The notes under the pieces were generated by a model that was not told where the DNA came from, made no database searches, and saw nothing but the letters and a program-made list of their open reading frames with translations. Shown here one piece after another: positions 7,620-13,434 of a DNA stretch of 39,510 nucleotides. Numbering within the stretch: position 1 is the first letter of the stretch; each line of letters starts with the position of its first letter. The stretch comes from an uncultured Bacilli bacterium (GTDB lineage: Bacteria > Bacillota_I > Bacilli_A > RF39 > UBA660): the NCBI GenBank assembly GCA_934089275.1, contig CAKOJJ010000011.1, positions 1 to 39,510 on the forward strand, in the 5' to 3' direction. A program made the position numbers and the translations under genes.

Positions 7620-8798
7620 ATGGGATTATTAAAAGCAACAACTGGTTCAATATCTCAAGTTGTTGGAGATCAATTTAAGGAGTTTATTACACCTGCTACA
7701 AGTGATAAAACTGTTTTAGTACAAAAAGGAGTTGTTAATCACGGAAGCGGAAACTCAAATCCAACTGAAGGTATTATAACTAATGGAAGTAAAATTGTTA
7801 TACCTGAAGGATATGCAATGATGATTGTTGACAATGGAGCAATCAAAGAATTTAGTGCTGAAGCTGGAGAATTCATTTGGGATCAATCAAGTGAACCAAG
7901 TGTATTTGAAGGTGGATTCTTTAAAGGAATAGGAGATTCAATTAAGAGAATCGGAAATCGTATTACTTTTGGTGGACAACCTGCTCATGATCAAAGAGTT
8001 TACTATGTAAATCTTTTAAACATTACAGGAAATAAATTTGGTTCAACAAATACAGAAACAATTTTTGATCCAGTTTATGGAAGTGTAGAAATTACTTTCT
8101 ATGGAGAATATTCATTTAAAGTAGTAGATCCAACAATTTTAATAACTAATGTTTTAGGATCAATGCCTAAAGATCAAGTTAGCGTTGATGATGTAGTTGG
8201 TGGTCAATTAAAGATGGAATTTACAAGTAATGTTTCAACTTGTATAGCTGATTTAATGACTTCTAATAATATTTCATTTAATACAGTTCAAAAGTATAAA
8301 AATGAAGTAGTTAAAGTAATGAACGATTTACTTGATGAATCTTGGGTTAAACAATATGGTTTAGAAATTCAAGATATGGCGCTTAATATTAATGCAAGTG
8401 ATGAATCTAAAGCAATTATTAGAGAAGTTGATGCAGAAATATCAAGAGAAAAACGTCGTGGAGATATGTATGCAGCAAATCCAAGTGGTATGATGGCAGC
8501 TGCTACAGCTGATGCTATGGTTAATGCTTCTAAAAATGAAAATGGAGCAATGATGGGATTCATGGGAATGAATATGAGTCAAAATGTTGGAGCAAATGTA
8601 ATGGACAGTGCTAATAATATTACACCAAGTCAACCAACTCAAAACGTTAATCCAACTGAAGTTGTTATGTCTAATGTAAAAGTTGAAGAAAAAGAAGAAA
8701 AAGTTGAAGAAACTTCAAATACTCCAAAATTTTGTGCAGATTGTGGAACTCCAGTAACTGGTAAATTCTGCAGTTCTTGTGGAAAACAACAATATTAA
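7620..8798 (+). CDS. SPFH-domain protein with C-terminal zinc ribbon (YdjI-like)
   Basis: 392 residues. An SPFH/band-7-type core (about residues 30-290) of the virion-core/YdjI kind is recognisable by GVVNHGSGNSNPTEGIITNG, IPEGYAMMIVDNG and VYYVNLLN. It ends with the DAEISREKRRGDMYAANP segment typical of the family, followed by a low-complexity Met/Asn-rich linker. The last 21 residues are a zinc ribbon with two CxxC pairs (CADCG, CSSCG). There is no signal peptide or membrane span. In Bacillus, YdjI belongs to a membrane-stress-related operon; here the gene is monocistronic between its own promoter and a strong terminator. Confidence 0.85.
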   Translation: MGLLKATTGSISQVVGDQFKEFITPATSDKTVLVQKGVVNHGSGNSNPTEGIITNGSKIVIPEGYAMMIVDNGAIKEFSAEAGEFIWDQSSEPSVFEGGFFKGIGDSIKRIGNRITFGGQPAHDQRVYYVNLLNITGNKFGSTNTETIFDPVYGSVEITFYGEYSFKVVDPTILITNVLGSMPKDQVSVDDVVGGQLKMEFTSNVSTCIADLMTSNNISFNTVQKYKNEVVKVMNDLLDESWVKQYGLEIQDMALNINASDESKAIIREVDAEISREKRRGDMYAANPSGMMAAATADAMVNASKNENGAMMGFMGMNMSQNVGANVMDSANNITPSQPTQNVNPTEVVMSNVKVEEKEEKVEETSNTPKFCADCGTPVTGKFCSSCGKQQY

Positions 8799-8800
8799 TA

Positions 8801-8824
8801 AAATGTCTTCGGACATTTTTTTTT
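8801..8824 (+). terminator. Strong terminator after the SPFH gene
   Basis: AAATGTC / GACATTT stem with a TTCG tetraloop, followed by a T run. Its last T's form part of the next promoter's -35 box. Confidence 0.9.
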
Positions 8825-8851
8825 GCTTTTTGAAAGTATACGTGATATATT
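8823..8851 (+). promoter_or_regulatory. Promoter of the gene at 8874
   Basis: TTGCTT, 17-base spacer, TATATT, with a TGA extension before the -10. It overlaps the preceding terminator by two bases. Confidence 0.6.
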
Positions 8852-8873
8852 AATTCCCAAAAGGAAGAAGTCT

Positions 8874-9461
8874 ATGTTATCTGATTATATTAATTTAGCA
8901 AAAAATATAAGAAATAGTTACTTGGTTAGAATTTTAAGTTCTAAAAAAGAGGATATTGACGCTATTAACAATCAATATGGTATTGCTTTAACTAAAAGAA
9001 GTGGATTTGACGGAAAAATAGATATGATTAGTTTTTTTACCATAGATTTCAAAAAAGAAACAGAATTTAAAAATTTTTTAGAAATTTTATTATTAAAAAC
9101 TATAAGTGATGGAAATTTCAGCGACGATTTTAATGTAGCTGATTTGGGAGATCCTTATTTTTATCTTAGAAATCTTGTTTTAAAAGAAGAGCTTAATGAT
9201 AAAAATAATTTAGAGTATTTATTGGTGAGATTTCCAAACTATCTTTGGTATTTGGATGATGATATTATTAATATGCAATCAACGATAGATATTTTAGTTG
9301 AATTAATAGTTTTAGGTTTTGAAAGAATAGAAGATACGATTAATGAAATGCTTGAAAAAGAAATGAAAATGCTTGATGATCCAATTGAGAATTTACCAGC
9401 TATATGTAAAAAAACTAAAACTTTACAAAATATATTAACAGAAGCTTCTAATCTTAAATGA
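8874..9461 (+). CDS. Cytoplasmic protein of unknown function
   Basis: 195 residues, no signal peptide or membrane span, mostly helical, acidic. Recognisable pieces are SDYINLAKNIRNSYLVRIL and YLLVRFPNYLWYLDDD; no family comes to mind. ATG 8874 is preferred because AAAGGAAGAAG precedes it and a promoter with -10 at 8846-8851 would make the upstream in-frame TTG at 8823 untranscribed. A hairpin overlapping the stop codon ends the transcript, so the gene stands alone. Confidence 0.7.
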   Translation: MLSDYINLAKNIRNSYLVRILSSKKEDIDAINNQYGIALTKRSGFDGKIDMISFFTIDFKKETEFKNFLEILLLKTISDGNFSDDFNVADLGDPYFYLRNLVLKEELNDKNNLEYLLVRFPNYLWYLDDDIINMQSTIDILVELIVLGFERIEDTINEMLEKEMKMLDDPIENLPAICKKTKTLQNILTEASNLK

Positions 9462-9482
9462 CATAATTTGTCATTTTTTTTA
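9457..9482 (+). terminator. Intrinsic terminator overlapping a stop codon
   Basis: ATGACA / TGTCAT stem, loop TAATT, and eight T. The stem contains the TGA stop of the preceding gene. Confidence 0.8.
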
Positions 9483-9532
9483 TTTTATTTTTGATAGAAT
9501 ACTAAAAAATGCAATAGAGAGGAATTAAGATT

Positions 9533-10026
9533 ATGGAAGGATTACTAAAAGATATTGAAAGTATGGATTATTTTCAAACAACTAATTTACTTAAAAGTGT
9601 AGGAGATTTAGATATAAGTGTTAATAGAATACTTACAAATAGAATTAAACATTTAACTAGCATTTCTTCATCATATGAACAGTATATAAATGACATGAAT
9701 TTAATTAAAAGTGTTGCAAATGAAGAAATAGAGAAAGGTAATTATGAAGAAGCAATAAATATATTTAAAAGTGCGTATCATGAGTTTAAATATGCTGAGT
9801 TACTATATTATATTGGTAAACTGTATTATAAACTTCATAAAAACAATAAGTCGATAGAATACTTTAGAAGATATATTATATTTGGTGGATATTTAAAACT
9901 ATGCATTACTTAGCTTTAAATTATATAGATTGTAACCCATATGAAAGCCAAAACTTTTATAGGACATCAAAGAGGTATTCTTTACTATATGGACATACGT
10001 TTACTGATAAAAGATTTGAACATTAA
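9533..10026 (+). pseudogene. Frameshifted TPR-repeat protein gene
   Basis: The first frame encodes 126 residues with a TPR-like unit (NYEEAINIFKSAYHEFKYAE, then YYIGKLYYKLHKNNKSIEYF) and stops at 9911-9913. From 9901 the next frame stays open to TAA at 10024-10026 and continues in the same style (HYLALNYIDCNPYESQNF, KRYSLLYGHTFTDKRFEH). Loss of one base near 9898-9901 would join both parts into about 164 residues. A terminator follows immediately after the second part, not after the first, which supports a formerly longer gene. The binding site AGAGAGGAATT and a TGATAGAAT -10 remain upstream. A sequencing error is the other explanation. Confidence 0.65.
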
Positions 10027-10047
10027 GAGTGAACAACTCTTTTTTTG
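10024..10047 (+). terminator. Intrinsic terminator after the TPR gene
   Basis: AAGAGT / ACTCTT stem with loop GAACA and a run of T. It marks the end of the broken TPR gene and the left limit of the accessory island. Confidence 0.8.
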
Positions 10048-10064
10048 GTATTTTAGGTTCTAAT

Positions 10065-10082
10065 TTTGTCGACATTTGTCGA
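10065..10082 (+). promoter_or_regulatory. Tandem TTTGTCGA boxes, candidate Spo0A sites
   Basis: TTTGTCGA occurs at 10065-10072 and again at 10075-10082, a 10-base period that puts both on one DNA face. The sequence resembles the Spo0A 0A-box (TTTGTCRAA-like), and tandem boxes at this spacing are known for Spo0A dimers. The same bases also form an inverted repeat (TCGAC-ATTT-GTCGA). The site lies about 90 bases upstream of the hydrophobic peptide gene. spo0A itself is not in the window. Confidence 0.4.
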
Positions 10083-10173
10083 GTTGAGAAGCAGAAAAAG
10101 ATGCTTATCACTTCCAACTAGAGGCTAAATATTCAGGGTTTTGGTTAAAGGAGTACGAGAGGAAGTATAACGA

Positions 10174-10257
10174 ATGAAAAAAGATAATCATATAAGATTA
10201 CTTTACTTAATCGGTTTTATATTGCTAGTAATAATTTTAAAATTATTATGGCCATAA
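10174..10257 (+). CDS. 27-aa hydrophobic peptide, type I toxin-like (copy 2)
   Basis: 27 codons starting MKKDNHIRLLYLIGF and ending VIILKLLWP. One membrane span follows a basic N-terminus. Compared with copy 1 the length is unchanged and substitutions are mostly conservative, so the peptide has been kept under coding constraint. Upstream GGAG and GAGAGGAAG stretches offer binding sites, the nearer about 6 bases from the ATG. No clear sigma-A promoter is visible for it, unlike the opposing RNA. Type I toxin is an inference from peptide shape plus the convergent small RNA; a small regulatory membrane peptide is the alternative. Confidence 0.6.
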   Translation: MKKDNHIRLLYLIGFILLVIILKLLWP

Positions 10258-10344
10258 AAAAAGCATCTTTATTCTACTGAATAAGGATGCTACAACACTA
10301 TAAGTGGTAAGCATCAGCCTCAAAAGAAACTTTTGCTTCTCACT
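10256..10344 (-). ncRNA. Candidate antisense/small RNA opposing the peptide gene (copy 2)
   Basis: Starts about 7 bases after a minus-strand TATATT and ends at a hairpin (10290-10263) with a U-rich tail on the minus strand (10262-10256). Its 5' part has a CAAAAG/CTTTTG hairpin. It is complementary to the 3' UTR of the peptide mRNA and repeats the sequence of that mRNA's leader, so it could disturb a 5'-3' pairing of the mRNA. Confidence 0.55.
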
Positions 10345-10350
10345 AAATAA

Positions 10351-10379
10351 AATATAACATTTTTAAAAAATGTTTTCAA
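10351..10379 (-). promoter_or_regulatory. Sigma-A promoter for the small RNA (copy 2)
   Basis: Minus-strand TTGAAA (10379-10374), 17 bases, TATATT (10356-10351). It lies only about 30 bases left of the dyad of the surface-protein promoter and fires away from it. Confidence 0.65.
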
Positions 10380-10388
10380 TATGCAAAT

Positions 10389-10968
10389 ATGACAAAAAAG
10401 ATGTAAACAAGGAAGTAGTCCTTGAAAAATCGGGGGGGGTATTATAAAATAAAATAGTAGAAAAGGTAGGAAATGTATGAAAAGGAAAAGCATGCTTATA
10501 GTAGCAATATTACTGATGTCTATTGGATTTGCAGCAGTATCAACAACATTAGTAATAAATGGAAATGCAAAAGTAAGCGAAAATGAAGAAGATTTCAGTG
10601 TAATCTTCACAGCTGCAAGTATAGATGGGAAGGATGTATATAGTTCAGTAATAGATGATACAAAGAAAATAATAACATTTGAAACATCAGAACTAAAGAC
10701 ATTAAATCAAACTTCAATACTAACATACGAAGTAACAAACAATTCAAGTAACTATGATGCAGAAGTAAGTGTAACATGTGTACCAAAAGAAGGAACAACA
10801 GCAAAATATACAAGTATCAAAAATAAGTTAGACAATGATGCAACAGTAGTTAAAGCAAAAGAAACATTAAACGGAACATTAACTGTTAGCTTAGAAAAAA
10901 CATCAACAGAAGAAGTAAGTGAAGAATATACATGTAAGTTAGAATTCAATGCAGTAGAAAGAGATACA
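10389..10968 (+). repeat. Shared promoter/N-terminal module, copy A
   Basis: About 580 bases nearly identical to 26928-27506, covering the promoter with dyad and G tract, leader, signal anchor and first domain. Identity ends abruptly after the codons for VERDT, where the two genes diverge completely. Confidence 0.9.
10408..10445 (+). promoter_or_regulatory. Promoter with dyad and 8-G spacer tract (surface protein 1)
   Basis: Perfect inverted repeat CAAGGA-AGTAG-TCCTTG (10408-10424), then eight consecutive G (10432-10439), then TATTATAAAAT. With -35 TAGTCC (10416-10421) and -10 TATTAT (10440-10445) the spacer is 18 bases and contains the whole G run. A pairing of TTGAAA with TATAAA would give 15. 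An 8-G run is exceptional in so AT-rich a genome. The dyad covers the -35 and may be an operator. Confidence 0.6.
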
Positions 10969-11661
10969 ATTGCAGATGGCTTAACTCAATTTGGAAAAGA
11001 CAGTTGGTCAATAATAGCAGCAAATGTAAAGAGTGGAAATACAAGTAAATATAATATAGGAGATACAAAAGAAGTAGACCTAGGCGATTTAGGAACACAT
11101 ATGGTAAGAATATCCAATATGAGTGCATGTACAACTGAAACAAGTGAAACAGCATGTGGATTTGTAGTAGAATTTGCAGATATAATAACAGAACAACAAT
11201 TTAATAGTAATGGAACAAATGAAGGTGGATGGAAAGATTCCGAAATACGTATATATGTAAATGAAACAATATATAATGCATTACCAGGTGATTTACAAAA
11301 TGTAATAGTAACAACAAAAGTAATATCAGGATATGGTCCAAGTGATTCTGAAAACTTTGAAACACAAGATAAATTGTATTTATTAAGTGGACATGAGGTG
11401 TACGAAAATGGAAAAATGAATCAAATAAATGAAAGTGATACTGCATATAATGATACAAAACAATTGGATTACTATAAGAATCAAGGTGTAGTAACAGATA
11501 GTAATTTGGGAACAGCGAAAAAATACCTTGGAGTTAGCAGATCATGGTGGCTTCGTTCATCTCATCTTTATGGTGCATTAGGATTTTTTGCAGGTACTTA
11601 TATTGGGACTGGGGAAACGAGTAACTATTTTGGGGTTTCTCCAGCATTCCGAATCGCATAA
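10477..11661 (+). CDS. Secreted/anchored surface protein with DUF6273-like variable C-terminus
   Basis: 394 residues. Residues 1-27 form a basic start and hydrophobic segment (SMLIVAILLMSIGFAAVSTT), reminiscent of SipW-dependent TasA/camelysin-type signal peptides. Residues 30-164 form a beta-rich, Thr/Ser-rich domain with two Cys, shared with the protein at 27015. From residue 165 a different domain runs to the end: KYNIGDTKEVDLGDLGTHMV, YVNETIYNALPGDLQNVI, SWWLRSS and the terminal GVSPAFRIA, the signature of the DUF6273/C-type-lectin-like group in which the segment between WWLRS and PAFRI varies. That segment uses codons (cgt, ggg, acg, cga) rare in the rest of the gene. It has its own G-tract promoter and terminator. 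Confidence 0.8.
   Translation: MKRKSMLIVAILLMSIGFAAVSTTLVINGNAKVSENEEDFSVIFTAASIDGKDVYSSVIDDTKKIITFETSELKTLNQTSILTYEVTNNSSNYDAEVSVTCVPKEGTTAKYTSIKNKLDNDATVVKAKETLNGTLTVSLEKTSTEEVSEEYTCKLEFNAVERDTIADGLTQFGKDSWSIIAANVKSGNTSKYNIGDTKEVDLGDLGTHMVRISNMSACTTETSETACGFVVEFADIITEQQFNSNGTNEGGWKDSEIRIYVNETIYNALPGDLQNVIVTTKVISGYGPSDSENFETQDKLYLLSGHEVYENGKMNQINESDTAYNDTKQLDYYKNQGVVTDSNLGTAKKYLGVSRSWWLRSSHLYGALGFFAGTYIGTGETSNYFGVSPAFRIA
11539..11658 (+). other. Candidate hypervariable (DGR-type) region 1
   Basis: The last 40 codons, from RSWWLRSS to GVSPAFRIA. Between the two fixed motifs many codons end in T or C (cat, ctt, tat, ggt, ttt, act, att, agt, aac), as expected if AAY codons of a template had been mutated at A. 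No template repeat or reverse transcriptase is in the window, so the link to a diversity-generating retroelement is inferred. Confidence 0.4.
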
Positions 11662-11675
11662 AAAAGCCAAATTAA

Positions 11676-11698
11676 AACTAGCAATTGCTAGTTTTTTT
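11676..11698. terminator. Terminator between surface protein 1 and hit
   Basis: AACTAGC-AATT-GCTAGTT palindrome followed by T on the plus strand. On the minus strand it is followed by TTTTAATTT, so it may serve the convergent hit gene as well. Confidence 0.85.
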
Positions 11699-12066
11699 TA
11701 TTTTGTTAATAAATTGTGTGTTTCTTCCAATGGTTTGATTCCGTTATCCTCTTTATAAACTGGAATAACATGTAAATGATAATGTTTTACCATTTGAGTA
11801 ATACCATGATTGTTTACTAATTTTAAACCATCACAATTTAATTTGTCATATGCAAGTTCTCCCATTTTTTTTGCTATATCATGAATATGTGTTAATGTAG
11901 CGTCATCTATTTCTAAAAAATCTGCAATATGCTTTTTGGGAGCAATTAACATATGTCCCGTTGTATCAGGATTAACATCTAGGAAAACTTTTACGATTTC
12001 ATCTTCATATATAGTATATGAAGGAATTTCATTATTCATTATTTTACAAAATATACAATCTTTCAA
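11698..12066 (-). CDS. hit: HIT-family nucleotide hydrolase/transferase
   Basis: 122 residues of the histidine-triad superfamily, which cleaves nucleoside phosphoramidates or dinucleotides. The catalytic HxHxH is HYHLHV at residues 95-100 and the N-terminus MKDCIFCKI is the classic beginning of bacterial HIT proteins. I choose TTG 12066 as start because GGTGAT lies at the right distance and it yields the conserved N-terminus; GTG 12075 and TTG 12078 are alternatives. It is divergent from cotE and has a TATAAT -10 at 12088-12083. Confidence 0.9.
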   Translation of the reverse strand: MKDCIFCKIMNNEIPSYTIYEDEIVKVFLDVNPDTTGHMLIAPKKHIADFLEIDDATLTHIHDIAKKMGELAYDKLNCDGLKLVNNHGITQMVKHYHLHVIPVYKEDNGIKPLEETHNLLTK

Positions 12067-12133
12067 TTTTATCACCAAAAATATTATACAATTTTTTTAT
12101 ATTGTTGCATAGACTAAACTAGGAGGTAAGTAT

Positions 12134-12649
12134 ATGGCCTATTATAAAGAGATTGTTACTAAAGCAGTAATTGGAAAGGGTAAAAAAACTAAGAAGGAAG
12201 ATTATGTAATTGAAACTAATGAAAAAATCGATAATGTCTTAGGTTGTTGGGTAATCAATCATAATTTTCGAGGAAGTGTAGTTAATAACTCTATTATTGT
12301 AAGTGGAACATATGACGTTAATATATGGTATTCTTATTTAAATAATACTAAAACTAACGTTATGATAAAAAAATTTAGTTATGAATATCCAATGAACGTT
12401 AATATCAAAGAAAATGCTTCTTTAACAAAAGATTCAGAAATAATAGTAAGAACTTTATCTCAACCAAGTGTTATTGATGTAAATGTTTTAGATAATAAAA
12501 TTAAACTTTCAATTGAAAAACAATTGGGTGTTGAAGTTATAGGAGATACAACTGTAAGAGTCAGTGTTGAAGATTCTTTTGATGATTATGAAGAAATTGA
12601 TGAAGATATTATGGATGAAGTGGATGTTACTGATGATTATCTTAAGTAA
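12134..12649 (+). CDS. cotE: Outer spore coat morphogenetic protein CotE
   Basis: 171 residues, close to the 181 of Bacillus subtilis CotE. The N-terminus YYKEIVTKAVIGKGKK, the core LGCWVINHNF and YDVNIWYSYLNNTKT, and the acidic tail DDYEEIDEDIMDEV all correspond to CotE. CotE directs assembly of the outer spore coat in the mother cell. AGGAGGTAAG lies 3 bases before the ATG. The upstream intergenic region is only about 65 bases and is shared with hit; it has CATAGACT, similar to a sigma-E -10, but the start would fall on the binding site. Confidence 0.92.
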   Translation: MAYYKEIVTKAVIGKGKKTKKEDYVIETNEKIDNVLGCWVINHNFRGSVVNNSIIVSGTYDVNIWYSYLNNTKTNVMIKKFSYEYPMNVNIKENASLTKDSEIIVRTLSQPSVIDVNVLDNKIKLSIEKQLGVEVIGDTTVRVSVEDSFDDYEEIDEDIMDEVDVTDDYLK

Positions 12650-12650
12650 T

Positions 12651-12679
12651 TTGATTAATCAGTGAAAATAAGATATAAT
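12651..12679 (+). promoter_or_regulatory. Promoter of the gene at 12697
   Basis: TTGATT, 17-base spacer, TATAAT. A vegetative-type promoter immediately after cotE. Confidence 0.7.
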
Positions 12680-12696
12680 TCTCTTGAGGTGGAACA

Positions 12697-13356
12697 ATGG
12701 GAGAAAATAGATATAAAACTGCTACAAAAGAATCAGAAGAAGATTCATTTGATAATAGATTATTTACAGGTGAATTTTATGAAGATTCATCTGAAGAATT
12801 ATATGCAAAAGGATATATACCTGAAGTAAGAGAATTAGAGGAAGAAGATCCATATGCAAATAAATTATATGCAAGATGTGTTTATAAAAATGATGTTGTT
12901 GAAGATATTGACGTAACTGGTAAATCAATTTTAGATATTGCTAAGAGAAAAGATGAAAATAACGGAATGATTAGTTTTCAAATTCATAAAAAGAAAGTTG
13001 TTAAAAGAAAAAATGGAATGATTGGTTTTCAAATTAATAAAACGAAAACAACACTTCCTGATGATATAGAAATTTCTCAATCATATGATTTTGGAATGAC
13101 TACATATTTTGGTGAGAAAGTAAGTGCTTATGATTATTATCAAAGAACTATTGGAAGGTTACCAATTGACATGATAGATGAAGTAACTGATAAGCTTTTA
13201 ACACCACAAGATTTATTGAGAAAATATTATGTTGTATTTGCTGATGGAAGAGTTATAAAGAATCCAGATATTGGTTTCAAAACTTTTAATGAGGTTTTAG
13301 AGTTTTTTCAAGAGAAAAATGTGGAGCAAGAAGAAAAACACGAAAAAGGTCTTTAG
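12697..13356 (+). CDS. Acidic protein of unknown function
   Basis: 219 residues, no membrane span. The first 75 residues are Glu/Asp-rich and probably disordered. The middle has two nearly repeated units, NGMISFQIHKKKVV and NGMIGFQINKTKTT (about residues 88-118), and the rest is a compact part (FGEKVSAYDYYQRTIGRLPID, LTPQDLLRKYYVVFADGR). Unrecognised. It has its own sigma-A promoter and a terminator, so proximity to cotE does not imply a coat role. The duplicated NGMI-FQI unit suggests a short-motif repeat. Confidence 0.75.
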   Translation: MGENRYKTATKESEEDSFDNRLFTGEFYEDSSEELYAKGYIPEVRELEEEDPYANKLYARCVYKNDVVEDIDVTGKSILDIAKRKDENNGMISFQIHKKKVVKRKNGMIGFQINKTKTTLPDDIEISQSYDFGMTTYFGEKVSAYDYYQRTIGRLPIDMIDEVTDKLLTPQDLLRKYYVVFADGRVIKNPDIGFKTFNEVLEFFQEKNVEQEEKHEKGL

Positions 13357-13367
13357 ACTTTTTTTTT
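13343..13367 (+). terminator. Intrinsic terminator before the RNase J gene
   Basis: AAAAGGTC / GACTTTTT stem (one G-T pair), loop TTTA, long T run. Its left arm overlaps the end of the preceding gene. Confidence 0.75.
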
Positions 13368-13378
13368 ATGCTCTTTTA

Positions 13379-13387
13379 TGATATAAT
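13379..13387 (+). promoter_or_regulatory. Extended -10 promoter of the RNase J gene
   Basis: TGATATAAT, perfect -10 with TGn extension. Leader of about 40 bases to the ATG. Confidence 0.65.
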
Positions 13388-13434
13388 GCTCGTATGTGAA
13401 ATACTTTTTTAATTTAATTAGGAGATGAATTTTA

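Larger units (their letters stand above)
10086..10344. repeat. Long inverted repeat bracketing the peptide gene
   Basis: The left arm (10086-10113) contains GAGAAGCA and GATGCTTATCACTT. The right arm, read on the minus strand from 10344 to 10302, contains GAGAAGCA and GATGCTTACCACTT, with a small CAAAAG-TTT-CTTTTG hairpin inserted between the blocks. The plus-strand transcript could therefore close its 5' and 3' ends on each other, and the minus-strand RNA carries the same sequence as the mRNA leader. It could also be a terminal inverted repeat of a non-autonomous mobile element. Confidence 0.6.
10174..10379 (+). repeat. Dispersed repeat, copy 2 of peptide/small-RNA element
   Basis: Matches 27-230. 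The short segment between the hairpin and the CAAAAG stem varies (10291-10301 against 144-156), while peptide, hairpin and antisense promoter are kept. Confidence 0.75.

Noticed and set aside
10086..10344. Inverted repeat as a MITE or IS end
   Set aside because: No target-site duplication was found and the left side of copy 1 is outside the window. The regulatory reading explains the conserved promoter and peptide better, but a mobile origin is not excluded.
12108..12115. CATAGACT before cotE as a sigma-E -10 element
   Set aside because: The implied start would fall on the ribosome binding site and no -35 at the right distance is visible, so I could not support it.
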